A DNA stretch of 64,000 bases from CATOSD01 sp965203135 (GTDB lineage Bacteria; Chloroflexota; Dehalococcoidia; Lucifugimonadales; CATOSD01), in assembly GCA_965203135.1 (NCBI GenBank), contig CBDBBO010000002.1, positions 1,010,352 through 1,074,351 on the forward strand, read 5' to 3'. Below, one piece after another: positions 7,900 through 17,618 of this stretch; position 1 is the first letter of the stretch, and each line of letters opens with the position of its first letter. The position numbers and the translations under genes are program-made. The notes below the pieces were generated by a model, which had not been told where the DNA came from, did no database searches, and was given only the letters and a program-made list of their open reading frames with translations.

Positions 7900-9428
7900 C
7901 TCGCCCGTCCCGACACGGCCTTAGACCGCTCCTGGTCGCCGTCCACCGGCTCAGCATACGGAACCGGCTCGCCACGCAGCGCGGCACACGCCAGCGCCAT
8001 CAGCATCAGTGCGACAGACAGCAGGAACGCGCGGTTGAGTCCCAGCACGAACGCGGATCTCGCGCCCTCCGGATCCGCCGACAGGCCCAAGTCCGCGAGG
8101 CTCGGTTCGAACCCGAGCGAGGCCATGGTGATTGCCGTGATAGCCGCGCCGACGGCCACGCCGGTCAGGTTGGCGAAGGTTCTGACCAGGTTCAGGAACG
8201 CTGACGCTATTCCGTAGGACTGACGGCTCAGCGAACCCATGATGGCGCTGGTGTTGGTTGACGAGAACGCGCCCATGCCCGTGCCCGTCAGCACCATGCC
8301 CGCCATAATGTGCAGGGGAGACGAGTCGGTGCTGAGCTGCGAGAAGAGGAACATTCCAGCCGTGGAGCAGACCATCGCGCCCACGGACAGCCAGCGGGTG
8401 CCGAGTTTCTCCGAAACGCGACCCACGATCGGCGCCATGAGGGCCATGGAGGCGGAGCCTGGAAGCATGAAAAGGGCCGCTGTGCTGGCCTGGTAGCCCA
8501 GCCCCTGGATGATGTAGAAGGGCATGAGGAAGAAGACCGCCGTGCCGCCGAGGAAGCTGAGAAACCTGGCCGCTACCCCGAACGAAAACGCCCTCACGCG
8601 GAAGAAGCCCAGGTCGAGCATCGGGTGGTCGATTCGCCTCTCCCACCAGATGAACGCCGCGGCCAGCGACAGCGCGAGGCCGAAGGCCAGCACAATGGGC
8701 GGCGAGAGCCAGCCCAGCTCGTGGGCGTTCGTGATGCCCAACAGGAAGCTGACGAGCGCGGCGGAGGAGAGGGCCGCTCCGGCCCAGTCGAAGCGCTGGC
8801 GCGCGCCATCGGGGCCGCCCGCGCCTCCGCCGCGGAGGACCGCCAGGGCCGCGGTTATGGCGATTATGCCTATGGGCACGCTCGCGAAGAAGACATAGCG
8901 CCAGCCCAGTTGGGTCACGAGGAGGCCGCCTACGACGGGGCCGGTGATTGCGCCGGTGCCGATTATGGTCATGTAGAGTCCCAGCGCGCGGCCACGTTCC
9001 TGCTCCGGGAAGACTTGCGTGATCATCGCCATGCCGTTTGCCTGGATCGCGGCAGAGCCGACGCCCTGGATCACCTTGGCGAGAATGATGAGCATGAAGG
9101 TGTCGGCCGAGCCGGCCAGGGCCGCCGCCCCCACGAATACGAAGAATCCTGTCACGTACACCAGCTTCCGGCCCAGAATGTCCGACAGCCGGCCCAGCGG
9201 CATGAGGGTCGCGCTGGTGCTCAGCACGTAGCTGAGGCTGATCCATTGCACGGTGGGGATGTCGGCGTCGAACTCCTCCGCGATCCTGGGCAGGGCTATG
9301 TTGACACCGGACTGGTCGAGTACGGTGAGGAACAGGCCGATGGCGATGGAGAAGTAGGCCCACCACTTGTAGTTCGGGCTTCTGGCTATCTTGTCGATCG
9401 GGCCTATCGCAACCGGCGGTTTCAACAC
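7896..9428 (-). CDS. DHA2-type MFS drug transporter, copy 2 of a tandem pair
   Basis: This 510-residue inner-membrane proton antiporter has the fourteen hydrophobic segments of the DHA2 (EmrB/QacA-like) subfamily. VLDQSGVNIALPRIAEEF is the N-terminal signature (DxTxVNVALP-like, with a Ser in place of Thr), LGRLSDILGRKLVY is the A-motif loop, and GTGAITGPVVGGLLV is antiporter motif C. The start is GTG at 9428 with AGGA seven bases upstream. It lies nine bases downstream of a close paralogue in the same direction, so the two are probably one transcript that arose by tandem duplication. Substrate unknown. Confidence 0.9.
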   Translation of the reverse strand: MLKPPVAIGPIDKIARSPNYKWWAYFSIAIGLFLTVLDQSGVNIALPRIAEEFDADIPTVQWISLSYVLSTSATLMPLGRLSDILGRKLVYVTGFFVFVGAAALAGSADTFMLIILAKVIQGVGSAAIQANGMAMITQVFPEQERGRALGLYMTIIGTGAITGPVVGGLLVTQLGWRYVFFASVPIGIIAITAALAVLRGGGAGGPDGARQRFDWAGAALSSAALVSFLLGITNAHELGWLSPPIVLAFGLALSLAAAFIWWERRIDHPMLDLGFFRVRAFSFGVAARFLSFLGGTAVFFLMPFYIIQGLGYQASTAALFMLPGSASMALMAPIVGRVSEKLGTRWLSVGAMVCSTAGMFLFSQLSTDSSPLHIMAGMVLTGTGMGAFSSTNTSAIMGSLSRQSYGIASAFLNLVRTFANLTGVAVGAAITAITMASLGFEPSLADLGLSADPEGARSAFVLGLNRAFLLSVALMLMALACAALRGEPVPYAEPVDGDQERSKAVSGRAS

Positions 9429-9437
9429 ACGTATATC

Positions 9438-10937
9438 CTAACGCGCGGGCGCCTGCCCGCCAACCTGCGCGGCGCTCGCTGGCGAAGCGGCGGGTTTGCC
9501 CGGCATGATCGACAGCGCGAGGGCCAGCAGGTTCAGGCCGAACATCACGAAGAAGGCCATTCGGAGTCCTTGCGTGAACGCTCCCCTTACGCCGTCGTCG
9601 ACTCCCCCAGTCGATGCTATGGCGTCCAGGCTTGGCTCAAACCCCATCGAACCCATCACGGCTGTGACTACCGTGGTGACCAGGGCTATGCCGATGACGC
9701 CAGCGCCCGTGCGCATCAGCGTCATGAACGCGGTTGCGACGCCGTATCTCGAGCGCTCGACCGTGCTCAGGACGGCGCTGGAGTTCGGTGAGAAGAAGAA
9801 CCCCATTCCCAGGCTCTGGAGGAACAGCGCGCCGAGGACTCTCCAAAGGGGTGGCTCGTCGCTGATCGTGGCGAGGGCCAGCATGGCTATGCTGATGACG
9901 ACGAGGCTGCCGACGATGAACCAGCGCCAGCCGTACCTGTCCGAGAGCCGCCCGGCAAACGGACCGGCGGCGGCGAAGCACAGGGCGGTCGGGCTCAGCA
10001 GCAGCCCCGTCTCCCAGGGCGTTAGCCCGCGAACTCCCTGTAGATAAAATGGCATCAGAAAGAACACAGAGCTACCCGACATGAAGGTCAGGAAACTCGC
10101 AAAGCTGCCGAATGTGAAGAGCCTGCGCCGGAACAGCTCGAGCGCGAGCATGGGTTGGGGTGCGCGGGACTCCCACCACACGAACACGCCCACCATCACG
10201 ACCACAAGACCCAGAGCGCTAACGGCCAGCGGCGAAGTCCAGCCCAGCACGTGGGCGTTGGTCACCGCCAGCAGGAACACGGAAAGCGCGGCGGCCGACA
10301 GCCCTGCCCCGAGCCAGTCGAATCCGCCCTTGCCACCCCCTTCCCTGTTGTCGTGCGCTCCAGCGTCGAGCACGGCTATCGCCGCGGCCAGCGAGAGCAG
10401 GCCGACTGGAACGCCGAGGAAGAACGCGGCGCGCCAGCCGAAGACGCCCACGACCGCCCCGCTGATGATTGGCCCCGCGATGGCCCCGGAACCGACCGTG
10501 GTCATCAGCGAACCGATCGCCTTGCCGCGCTCGCTCGCGTGGAAGGTGGTTGTTACTATGGCCATGCCGTTGGCCTGGATCATCGCGGCGCCCACTCCCT
10601 GGAGCGCTTTGAAGGCGATGATAAAGCCCAACGCGTTGGAAGTTCCGGCGAGAACGGCCGCGGCTACGAAAATCACGAACCCGGCAGAGTACACGAGCTT
10701 GCGTCCCAGGATGTCCGACATTCGGCCCACGGGCAGCAGAAGTGAGCTGGTCGCCAGCATGTAGGCGAGCGTCACCCACTGCACGGCCGGTATGGAGGCG
10801 TCCAGGTCGTCGGCGATCAGGGGCAGCGCCAGGGACAGGCCGGACTGGTCCAGCACGGACACAAAGGTGCCGAGGGCGACGGTGGCGAACGCCCACCACT
10901 TGTAGTTGGCGCGGCGCGCCCGCAAGGCTCCTAGCAT
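9438..10937 (-). CDS. DHA2-type MFS drug transporter, copy 1 of a tandem pair
   Basis: The 499-residue protein shares its layout and many segments with the next gene: NYKWWAFATVALGTFVSVLD, LPVGRMSDILGRKLVYSAGF, ALQGVGAAMIQANGMAIV, GSGAIAGPIISG (motif C). Fourteen hydrophobic segments can be counted. It is the first gene of the pair. No good ribosome site is visible before the ATG at 10937, and the frame begins close to the conserved domain. No TetR/MarR-type regulator flanks the pair, so control is not evident. Confidence 0.88.
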   Translation of the reverse strand: MLGALRARRANYKWWAFATVALGTFVSVLDQSGLSLALPLIADDLDASIPAVQWVTLAYMLATSSLLLPVGRMSDILGRKLVYSAGFVIFVAAAVLAGTSNALGFIIAFKALQGVGAAMIQANGMAIVTTTFHASERGKAIGSLMTTVGSGAIAGPIISGAVVGVFGWRAAFFLGVPVGLLSLAAAIAVLDAGAHDNREGGGKGGFDWLGAGLSAAALSVFLLAVTNAHVLGWTSPLAVSALGLVVVMVGVFVWWESRAPQPMLALELFRRRLFTFGSFASFLTFMSGSSVFFLMPFYLQGVRGLTPWETGLLLSPTALCFAAAGPFAGRLSDRYGWRWFIVGSLVVISIAMLALATISDEPPLWRVLGALFLQSLGMGFFFSPNSSAVLSTVERSRYGVATAFMTLMRTGAGVIGIALVTTVVTAVMGSMGFEPSLDAIASTGGVDDGVRGAFTQGLRMAFFVMFGLNLLALALSIMPGKPAASPASAAQVGGQAPAR

Positions 10938-10980
10938 CTGCCGGTCGGGCCGCCGTTGGGGGAAATGGCTCGGTGGAGGC

Positions 10981-11337
10981 TCACGAAGGTAGCAACCGGC
11001 GCAAGACGTGGCGGCGGTTGGTGGTGTACGGCCTCACCTCGTCCGGCCAGCGACCACTGTCTACGGCGGCCGCCCAAGCGTCGCTGGTCAGCACCTCGGG
11101 CGACTCGATCTCGTAGATGGCGCTGTAGCGTGGCTCCCCCTCGACGACGATGGTGCGCCGCTCGCCGCCGAGTATCATCGTCAGATCCTCGGTCTTCAGC
11201 CGCGCGATGGAAATGACCCCCGGCACCTGTTGCAGCAGCGGTACGTGCTCGGTGTCGTACACCTCGTTGAACACGTCCTCCTTGTCCGGCTGTACGTCCA
11301 TGCTCGCGGTGAAGAGGTACCCAGATCGGATTGGCAT
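10981..11337 (-). CDS. Hypothetical protein, probable dimeric alpha/beta-barrel (EthD-like) fold
   Basis: The 118-residue product begins MPIRSGYLFTASMDVQPDKE and continues VFNEVYDTEHVPLLQQVPGV, the strand-helix pattern with a His in the first helix seen in EthD/DUF4286-like ferredoxin-fold proteins. GEPRYSAIYEIESPEVLTSD is the typical second strand, followed by W...SGRW.D..RP. Such proteins are often small degradative enzymes or heme/flavin accessory proteins; I cannot name a substrate. The ATG at 11337 has AAAGGAG eight bases upstream; the longer frame starting at 11415 lacks one. It is divergent from the flavin monooxygenase, which may be a functional neighbour. Confidence 0.7.
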   Translation of the reverse strand: MPIRSGYLFTASMDVQPDKEDVFNEVYDTEHVPLLQQVPGVISIARLKTEDLTMILGGERRTIVVEGEPRYSAIYEIESPEVLTSDAWAAAVDSGRWPDEVRPYTTNRRHVLRRLLPS

Positions 11338-11474
11338 GTGGAAGCTCCTTTCGGTTTCGAGGCTCATGCGATTATACAGGGGCCGGCGGTCGATAATCGA
11401 CTCAGGTTGACACACCGCCGCGCCGCCCTACAATGGTGGCAAGGCAACGGACTAGTGAACCGGGGGAAACTGCG

Positions 11475-12662
11475 ATGATTAAGAAGTTTGGAACGCTGTT
11501 TGCGGGACACGTAGACCTCGAAGATATGGGCTGGTCGGGAACGCCGGTCAATGACCGCTGGCTGTCAGACGAGCACCTTGCCACGGTGTTCGACAAATCA
11601 CAGGCAATGGCGGAGTTGATGGACCGCACGGGGTACAGCACGCTGTGGTTCGCCGAGCACCACTTCCAACGGGAGGGGTACGAGTGCATACCCAACATTC
11701 TGATGCTGGCGGTGCACCTCGCTCACCTGACGGAGAACGTCAAGTTCGGCTGCGGCTTCAACATTGCTCCGATGTGGCATCCTCTCCGGATGGCCGAAGA
11801 CTACGCGACCGCCGACGTTCTGACCGGCGGGCGCGTCATCTTTGGCGTCGGGCGCGGCTACCACACGCGCGAGGTCGAGGTGTTCGGCGCCCCGATGCTC
11901 GACGGCGACGCCAACCGCGAACTGTTCGAGGAGCAGGTCGATGTCATCTTCAAGGCGTTCAACAACGAGTCGTTCTCGCATCACGGGAAGTACTACCAGA
12001 TACCGCCCGACGTGCCGTACCGCGGATACGACCTGAAGGAGATCACGCTGGTGCCCCGCCCGGTCAATCTGCCGGTCGAGTGCTGGCAACCTATAGTGAG
12101 CGCCAGCCCGCGCGGGCTCAACTTCATGGCCAAGCACGGTATCAAGGGTATAATCGGTGGCGGGGCGGCGCCCGGTGGGGCTGCGCAGCAGGTGGTGCAC
12201 GCATGGCGGGACACGCTGGCCGAGCACGGCAAGGAGACGGAGCTTGGCGGCGACTTGATCATGGGTGTGTCCTTCCACATCGCCGAGACCGAAGCCAAGG
12301 CCATCGACGAGGCCAGGACGTATTTCGAGGAGAACATGAAGATGTTCGCGCCGCTCGGGTTCGTGCGAGGGCTGACGGACGATCAGATCTCGGCACTGGG
12401 CGACCCGGCGAGAGCGCCGTTCGCCGGCCTCCCGACGCTCGAGCAGGCGGTGGAGTCCGGCTCGTGGCTGTGCGGTCCGCCGGACCTGATAGCCGAGAAG
12501 CTGCTGCGTATCCAGGAGATGTACCCCGGCCTGGAAGAGGTGAACATGGGGAACGTCATCGGCACGCCCCAGAGCGTGATACTGGAACAGCTCGACTGGT
12601 TCGCTCGCGACGTGATGCCCAACTTCAAGACGGAGTCGGCCGCGACTGCCGTGGGCGACTAG
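11475..12662 (+). CDS. LLM class flavin-dependent oxidoreductase (bacterial luciferase-like)
   Basis: The 395-residue protein is a TIM-barrel monooxygenase of the luciferase-like family, using reduced F420 or FMN. The N-terminal strand KKFGTLFAGHVDLEDMGW is followed by the family landmarks STLWFAEHHFQREGY, HPLRMAEDYATADVLTGGRV and FGVGRGYHTREVEVFGAP, and by IVSASPRGLNFMAKHGIKGI in the second half. The ATG at 11475 has GGGGGAAA upstream. Such genes are abundant in SAR202-type Chloroflexota, where they are thought to oxidise recalcitrant organic matter; that role here is inference. Confidence 0.88.
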   Translation: MIKKFGTLFAGHVDLEDMGWSGTPVNDRWLSDEHLATVFDKSQAMAELMDRTGYSTLWFAEHHFQREGYECIPNILMLAVHLAHLTENVKFGCGFNIAPMWHPLRMAEDYATADVLTGGRVIFGVGRGYHTREVEVFGAPMLDGDANRELFEEQVDVIFKAFNNESFSHHGKYYQIPPDVPYRGYDLKEITLVPRPVNLPVECWQPIVSASPRGLNFMAKHGIKGIIGGGAAPGGAAQQVVHAWRDTLAEHGKETELGGDLIMGVSFHIAETEAKAIDEARTYFEENMKMFAPLGFVRGLTDDQISALGDPARAPFAGLPTLEQAVESGSWLCGPPDLIAEKLLRIQEMYPGLEEVNMGNVIGTPQSVILEQLDWFARDVMPNFKTESAATAVGD

Positions 12663-12861
12663 ACATGGCCGCGGCCCAAGCCGTCCGCGCCTTAACGCTC
12701 CAGACTGGCCGAATTTCTGGACAATCACTTAGGCTTGTAGTAGCTTTGGGGCGTTAGACGGCTGGCGCGCAGCCGCAGCCCCAATACAAAGAGCCGTTCA
12801 AGACACTTTCAAATTCCAAGTTAAGCTGCTGCCAGACACTGGTGACGTTGGGAGGAATCAG

Positions 12862-14685
12862 ATGAAGTTGGCCCATGCAATTGTGACCCTTTTGTCGCTT
12901 ACGGTGGTCATGGCGCTGGCCGCGGCCTGCGCGTCGGCCGAACCGGCCGAACGACAGCAACCGGCCCAGCCGGAGGCGGCCGCTCCGGCTCCTGCGTCCG
13001 GACAGATGGCCCAGCAGGCCCCACAGGCCCCGGCCGCCGCAGCGCCCGCCGCGCCGGCAGCCACCGCGATCCCGTTGGACGTTCAGCCTGCCCCGGCGGT
13101 GGCAGGCATCCAGCAGAGACCTTCCAGAGCGCTGCCGACACCCGTGCCGGAAGCCCTGGCGAGATTCGGCGGGAACCTGCGCTGGATATCGCAGGGAAGC
13201 GTCGGGTCCCTGGACCCCCACGTGACCTCGGCCGCGGTAACGCTGACGTACGGCTACAACTTGTACGACACTCTAGTGTCGTGGGACGAAGAGGGCGCGC
13301 TTCAGCCGCAGATGCTGGAGGACTGGTCTGTGGAGGACGGCGGCGCGACGTTCGTCTTCACGCTGAGGGAAGGCCAGTTGTTCCACGATGGCGATCCGGT
13401 AACCTCGGACGACGTGATAGCGTCGATGCACCGCTGGCGTGAGAAATCCGCCTACGGTTCCTTCTTCAACGACGCGCTGGTGGAGTTCGCCAAGATAGAC
13501 GACAATCAGCTCTCCGCCAAGTTCTCGGAGCCGGTCGGCATATTCTTGCAGGGGCTGGGCATTCCCACCGCCTCATACCCGGTCATAATGCCGGCGGACG
13601 TCGCCGCGACGCCTTCCTCCGAGCTTGTGAGTGACCACACCGGCTCCGGCCCGTTCAAGTTCGCCGAATGGAACCTGGGGCATAGCATCGTCCTGGATAA
13701 GTTCCAGGACTACACGCCACGCGACGAATCTCCCAGCTTCCTGGCGGGCGGAAAAGTCGCGTACCTCGACGAGCTCGAGATGCTCGAGGTGCCCGACCAG
13801 CAGACCAGGGTCGCGGCGCTGGTTACGGGCACCGTAGACTTCCTGGACATCATGTCGCTCGACTTCTACGAAGAGCTCAACAACAACGACAAGGTCGAGG
13901 TCGCCATTGGCAGGCCCGGCTCTCAGCCCATCTTCTTCTTCAACAAGGCGGCGCCTCCCTTCGATCACACTCCCAATGGCCTGTTGATGCGCCGGGCGCT
14001 GCAGGCGCTCACCAACGCCGAAGAAATCATGCAAGGCTACGGACCTCCCGACCTCTGGTCGACTTGCGCCTCGCTGTGGTCGTGCGGCACGTTCTTCGCC
14101 AACGAGGACTTGGCGGGCGACAGGTACAGCACGAACAACGTGGAGCTAGCCAAGCAGCTGCTCGATGAGGCGGGCTACGACGGCGAGCCGATAATTCTGC
14201 TCGATCCCGCGGACTACCCCACGATCCACCCCATATCGATCGTGCTGAACGAGCAGCTCAAGCGCGCCGGAATCAACGTTGACTACCGTGTGGTCGACTG
14301 GGCGACCGAAGTTCAGCTTATCCTAGCTCCGAGCGACTCTACCGCCGTTGACGAGTGGGACATCGCGCCGACGTGGATGAGCAGTTGGGCATTCCTCCCG
14401 CTGGCCAATGGGGCGCTCAGGCAGAATGGCCTTGGATACTACAACAGCGACGCGATGGAGGAGTTGAGGTCGAAATTCTCGCGCGAGTCCGACCTGAACG
14501 AGTTGAAGAATATCGCGGACGAAATGCAGAGGGTGTTCTTCGACGAGGTGCCCTACGTGCATCTAGGCAACTTCTTCCAGTTGCGCGCCATGAACAAAGA
14601 TCTGGACGGGCTGATCGCCTCGCCTGTAGGCGGGTTCTACGCCGTGGGACTCTACTGGGAGGATCCGTCTAGGCGCGGCCAGTAG
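12862..14685 (+). CDS. ABC transporter substrate-binding lipoprotein (SBP_bac_5, peptide/nickel type)
   Basis: The 607-residue protein is an extracytoplasmic solute receptor of the DppA/OppA family. Residues 1-23 form a lipoprotein signal with lipobox LAAAC (Cys23), followed by a 90-residue Ala/Pro/Gln-rich linker. The mature domain shows GSLDPHVTSAAVTLTYGYNL, LEDWSVEDGGATFVFTLREG and FHDGDPVTSDDVIASMHRW, the family's N-terminal signatures. GGGAGG lies close before the ATG. Two permease genes follow after a terminator-like hairpin, a layout that gives more receptor than permease. Ligand is unknown; peptides, sugars or nickel are all possible. Confidence 0.92.
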   Translation: MKLAHAIVTLLSLTVVMALAAACASAEPAERQQPAQPEAAAPAPASGQMAQQAPQAPAAAAPAAPAATAIPLDVQPAPAVAGIQQRPSRALPTPVPEALARFGGNLRWISQGSVGSLDPHVTSAAVTLTYGYNLYDTLVSWDEEGALQPQMLEDWSVEDGGATFVFTLREGQLFHDGDPVTSDDVIASMHRWREKSAYGSFFNDALVEFAKIDDNQLSAKFSEPVGIFLQGLGIPTASYPVIMPADVAATPSSELVSDHTGSGPFKFAEWNLGHSIVLDKFQDYTPRDESPSFLAGGKVAYLDELEMLEVPDQQTRVAALVTGTVDFLDIMSLDFYEELNNNDKVEVAIGRPGSQPIFFFNKAAPPFDHTPNGLLMRRALQALTNAEEIMQGYGPPDLWSTCASLWSCGTFFANEDLAGDRYSTNNVELAKQLLDEAGYDGEPIILLDPADYPTIHPISIVLNEQLKRAGINVDYRVVDWATEVQLILAPSDSTAVDEWDIAPTWMSSWAFLPLANGALRQNGLGYYNSDAMEELRSKFSRESDLNELKNIADEMQRVFFDEVPYVHLGNFFQLRAMNKDLDGLIASPVGGFYAVGLYWEDPSRRGQ

Positions 14686-14706
14686 GCGCCGCTCCAATTT
14701 AGGTCA

Positions 14707-14729
14707 GGGGCGCTTGACGCGCCCCTTTT
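14707..14729 (+). terminator. Rho-independent terminator / attenuator after the binding-protein gene
   Basis: GGGGCGC and GCGCCCC pair around the loop TTGAC and are followed by TTTT. It sits 22 bases after the binding-protein stop and before the permeases, so partial readthrough is expected. Confidence 0.8.
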
Positions 14730-14833
14730 ACTCGCGGAGACCGCAGCGTCGGTCCGGCGGCGAAATCTAGTCTCGTCGGGAGAGAACGGGACGCCACGCC
14801 GCCCTCGCACGCCAGTCAGCAGGAAAGTGAAAT

Positions 14834-15793
14834 TTGAAGGCGTACATACTTCGCAGGCTTCTGGCCACGATTCCGGTGCTGATAGTGGTGGCGCTGTTCA
14901 CGTTCACGCTGCTGCGAATAGTGCCGGGCGATCCCGCGGCGGTTCTGGCTGGGCACGAGGCCTCGCAGGAAGACGTCGAGGTCATCCGCACTCGGCTCGG
15001 CCTGGACAAGCCATTGCCCGTCCAACTCGGCTCGTGGATAACTCAGCTGCTGCGCGGCGACCTGGGAAACTCGATACGCAAGTCTGACGAGCCGGTTCTG
15101 AGCCTTATCGCCAGCCGGGTTGAGCCTACCCTGTCCCTGGCGCTCATCACCGAGGTGGTCGCCGTGTTGATCGCGGTGCCCATTGGCGTGCTTGCCGCCT
15201 GGAAGGCCAATTCGTGGGTGGATAGGGTCGTGATGGTGTTCGCCGCGGTCGGCTTTTCGATGCCCGTCTTCTGGGTAGGGTTCATTCTCATCTGGGTGTT
15301 CGGCCTCTGGTCGTTCGGTCTGGACTTTCCGCTTCTACCCGTCGCCGGATACTCGCCCATTGGTGAAGGGCTGACAGATTACGCGAGGCATCTCATACTT
15401 CCAACGGTTACTTTGGGCATGGTGCTGGTCGCGCTCATCGCGCGCATGACCCGGGCGAGCATGCTGGAGATCCTGAAAGAGGACTACGTGCGAACGGCCA
15501 GGGCCAAGGGAATCACCGAGAAACTGGTACTCATACGGCACGCTCTCAGAAACGCCTCGCTGCCCATCATCACTGTGATCGGTCTTGGCGTGGCCGCACT
15601 ACTGTCCGGGGCGGTGGTGACCGAGAGCGTGTTCGCGATTCCCGGCATGGGTAGGTTAGCGGTGGACGCGATTGTGGCGCGCGACTACCCCGTCATTCAG
15701 GGCTTGATAATCGTGTTGGCGACCATGTACGTGTTTATCAACCTGGGCGTTGATATCATCTACGCCTACCTGGATCCGAGGATCAGATACTGA
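14834..15793 (+). CDS. ABC transporter permease (DppB/OppB family)
   Basis: This 319-residue inner-membrane permease has the N-terminal anchor YILRRLLATIPVLIVVALFT, then TFTLLRIVPGDPAAVLAG, VEPTLSLALITEVVAVLIAV, the loop EDYVRTARAKGITEKLVLIR (EAA motif contacting the ATPase) and the C-terminal VESVFAIPGMGRL-like segment TESVFAIPGMGRLAVDAI. The start is TTG at 14834 with AGGA nine bases upstream. Its stop overlaps the second permease start as TGATG. No ATPase gene follows, so the energising subunits must come from another locus. Confidence 0.92.
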   Translation: MKAYILRRLLATIPVLIVVALFTFTLLRIVPGDPAAVLAGHEASQEDVEVIRTRLGLDKPLPVQLGSWITQLLRGDLGNSIRKSDEPVLSLIASRVEPTLSLALITEVVAVLIAVPIGVLAAWKANSWVDRVVMVFAAVGFSMPVFWVGFILIWVFGLWSFGLDFPLLPVAGYSPIGEGLTDYARHLILPTVTLGMVLVALIARMTRASMLEILKEDYVRTARAKGITEKLVLIRHALRNASLPIITVIGLGVAALLSGAVVTESVFAIPGMGRLAVDAIVARDYPVIQGLIIVLATMYVFINLGVDIIYAYLDPRIRY

Positions 15794-16695
15794 TGGCCCG
15801 TACAACCGGCGACACCGTTGGGCTCGCGGGCCCGGCTCCCATACCAAGTTCGGGCGGCTGGACTCGGGCTGCCTTGAGGCTGGCGCGTCGCCAGCCCAGC
15901 ATGGCGGCCGGCATACTGATAATCCTGGCGCTCATCGTCATCAGTCTGGCCGCGCCGCTGCTCTCGAGCGTCGACCCAACCGACATCAGCATGAGCAGCC
16001 GCCTGACAGGCCCGTCGGCCCAGCATTGGTTCGGAGCCGATGGATTTGGACGCGACGTCTACACCAGGTCGCTCTATGGCGGCCGCATCTCGCTGCTGGT
16101 CGGCTTCTCGGTGGCTGTCATCGCGATGGCGGCGGGCGCGGTGATAGGCGCCATATCCGGGTACTTTCGCAAGGTCGACTCGGTAGTAATGCGGGTGATG
16201 GACGGAGTGATGGCCATACCCACCATCCTCCTCGCGATAGCTCTGATGGCCATGCTGGGGGCCAGCGTTCAGAACGTCATCATATCGCTGGCCATTGTCG
16301 ACACGCCTCGAACCGTCAGGGTGGCCCGCGCGTCGGTGTTGAGCCTCAGGGAGCAGCCCTTCATAGAGGCGGCGCGCGTGATAGGCGCCAACCCTGTGCG
16401 CATACTGGCGCGCCACATCGTGCCCAACCTGCTTGCTCCCCTGGTCGTGATGGGCACGTTCATCGCGGCTGCCGCGGTGCTCACGGAAGCCTACCTCAGC
16501 TTTCTTGGAGCGGGGACGCCTCCCACTATCCCCAGTTGGGGCAACATCATGGCCGAGGGCCGCGGCTTTATCAGCAAGGCCATGTGGATAATCTTCTTCC
16601 CCGGTCTGGTGCTCGCTGTCGCGGTTACCGCGATCAACCTCGCCGGAGACGGACTCCGCGACGTTCTCGACCCCAAGCTGGCCCGCCGCATGTAG
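15793..16695 (+). CDS. ABC transporter permease (DppC/OppC family)
   Basis: The 300-residue partner of the preceding permease has an N-terminal cytosolic extension, then MAAGILIILALIVISLAAPL and the DppC landmarks HWFGADGFGRDVYTRSLYGG, GRISLLVGFSVAVIAMAAGA and the loop EAARVIGANPVRILARHIVP. LSFLGAGTPPTIPSWGNIMA is the conserved C-terminal segment. The ATG overlaps the upstream stop. Both permeases are of the peptide/nickel class, matching the binding protein. Confidence 0.92.
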   Translation: MARTTGDTVGLAGPAPIPSSGGWTRAALRLARRQPSMAAGILIILALIVISLAAPLLSSVDPTDISMSSRLTGPSAQHWFGADGFGRDVYTRSLYGGRISLLVGFSVAVIAMAAGAVIGAISGYFRKVDSVVMRVMDGVMAIPTILLAIALMAMLGASVQNVIISLAIVDTPRTVRVARASVLSLREQPFIEAARVIGANPVRILARHIVPNLLAPLVVMGTFIAAAAVLTEAYLSFLGAGTPPTIPSWGNIMAEGRGFISKAMWIIFFPGLVLAVAVTAINLAGDGLRDVLDPKLARRM

Positions 16696-16774
16696 GCCGG
16701 CGCGTCGACTCCCCTTCCGGCGTACGATTCCGGCCAGCCAATTCCCTCACCAGCGCGTCGATCAGCTACGTCCG

Positions 16775-16783
16775 TGATACAAT
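16775..16783 (+). promoter_or_regulatory. Candidate extended -10 promoter of the PIG-L gene
   Basis: TG-A-TACAAT is an extended -10 whose expected start site is about 45 bases before the PIG-L ATG. No good -35 is visible. Confidence 0.35.
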
Positions 16784-16834
16784 TGCCGCGCTCTCTGGCA
16801 ACACCTGCAGTCAAGGAGGATAGTTCCCTACATC

Positions 16835-17527
16835 ATGGATGAGAAGAAGAATGTGCTTGTGGTGACGCCGCATCCCGACGACGCGGAGGGAGGCGCGGGC
16901 GGCACTATCGCCAAATGGACGTCGCAGGGTCGCGACGTGGTGCTGGTAGTCACCACAGACGGCAGGCACGGGACCAGCGACAGGTCCGTTGACCCCTCCG
17001 ACCTCGCCCGTACTCGCGAGGAGGAGCAGCGCAACGCCGCCGAGGTGCTCGGCATTTCGGAGGTGGTGTTCCTGCGATTCCCCGACCAGGGCCTCGTGGA
17101 CGGACACGAACTCCGGGAGCGCATCGTGCGCGAGATTCGCAGGCACAGGCCCTACACCGTGGTCACCATCGACCCCAACCGCCCCTACATCCGCCACCGC
17201 GACCACATTGTGACCGGCCGAGTGACGCTGGACGCGGTGTTCCCATACTCGCGCGACCACCTCGCCTACCCGCAGCACCTCGAGGAGGGCCTGGAGCCGC
17301 ACAAGGTGCGCGAGGTGTACCTGTGGAGCGCGGTGGAGCCGGACACGTTCCTCGACATCACGGACACGTTCGACGTCAAGATGAAGGCGCTGTACTGCCA
17401 CGTCAGCCAAGTGGGTGAGCCGACCAACGCGCGCCGGGAACGGTCGATGGCGAGGCACAGGGAGGTCGGCAAGCGAATCGGCGTCGAGCTCGCAGAGCAG
17501 TTCAAACGGATAGAGGTGTGGCGATAG
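16835..17527 (+). CDS. PIG-L family (LmbE-like) deacetylase
   Basis: The 230-residue protein belongs to the zinc-dependent N-acetylglucosaminyl deacetylase family, which removes acetyl groups from sugars, thiol conjugates or antibiotics. The metal motif PHPDD is at 12-16 (TPHPDDAE at 11-18) and the third ligand is in HRDH at 121-124. The length fits BshB/MshB-type enzymes. AAGGAGG lies 15 bases before the ATG, which is a long spacing. The next gene is kinase-like; together with an acetamidase and a CoA-transferase they form a rightward run with a probable catabolic or detoxifying role. Substrate unknown. Confidence 0.9.
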   Translation: MDEKKNVLVVTPHPDDAEGGAGGTIAKWTSQGRDVVLVVTTDGRHGTSDRSVDPSDLARTREEEQRNAAEVLGISEVVFLRFPDQGLVDGHELRERIVREIRRHRPYTVVTIDPNRPYIRHRDHIVTGRVTLDAVFPYSRDHLAYPQHLEEGLEPHKVREVYLWSAVEPDTFLDITDTFDVKMKALYCHVSQVGEPTNARRERSMARHREVGKRIGVELAEQFKRIEVWR

Positions 17528-17618
17528 GATTTCCCGGAGTGGGATCCGGTAGGCCGTTCGCCCCTGATCGTTCCGAGGCGTCGGAACGGGCAACGCACCG
17601 CCCGGCTCGGAGTTGAGC

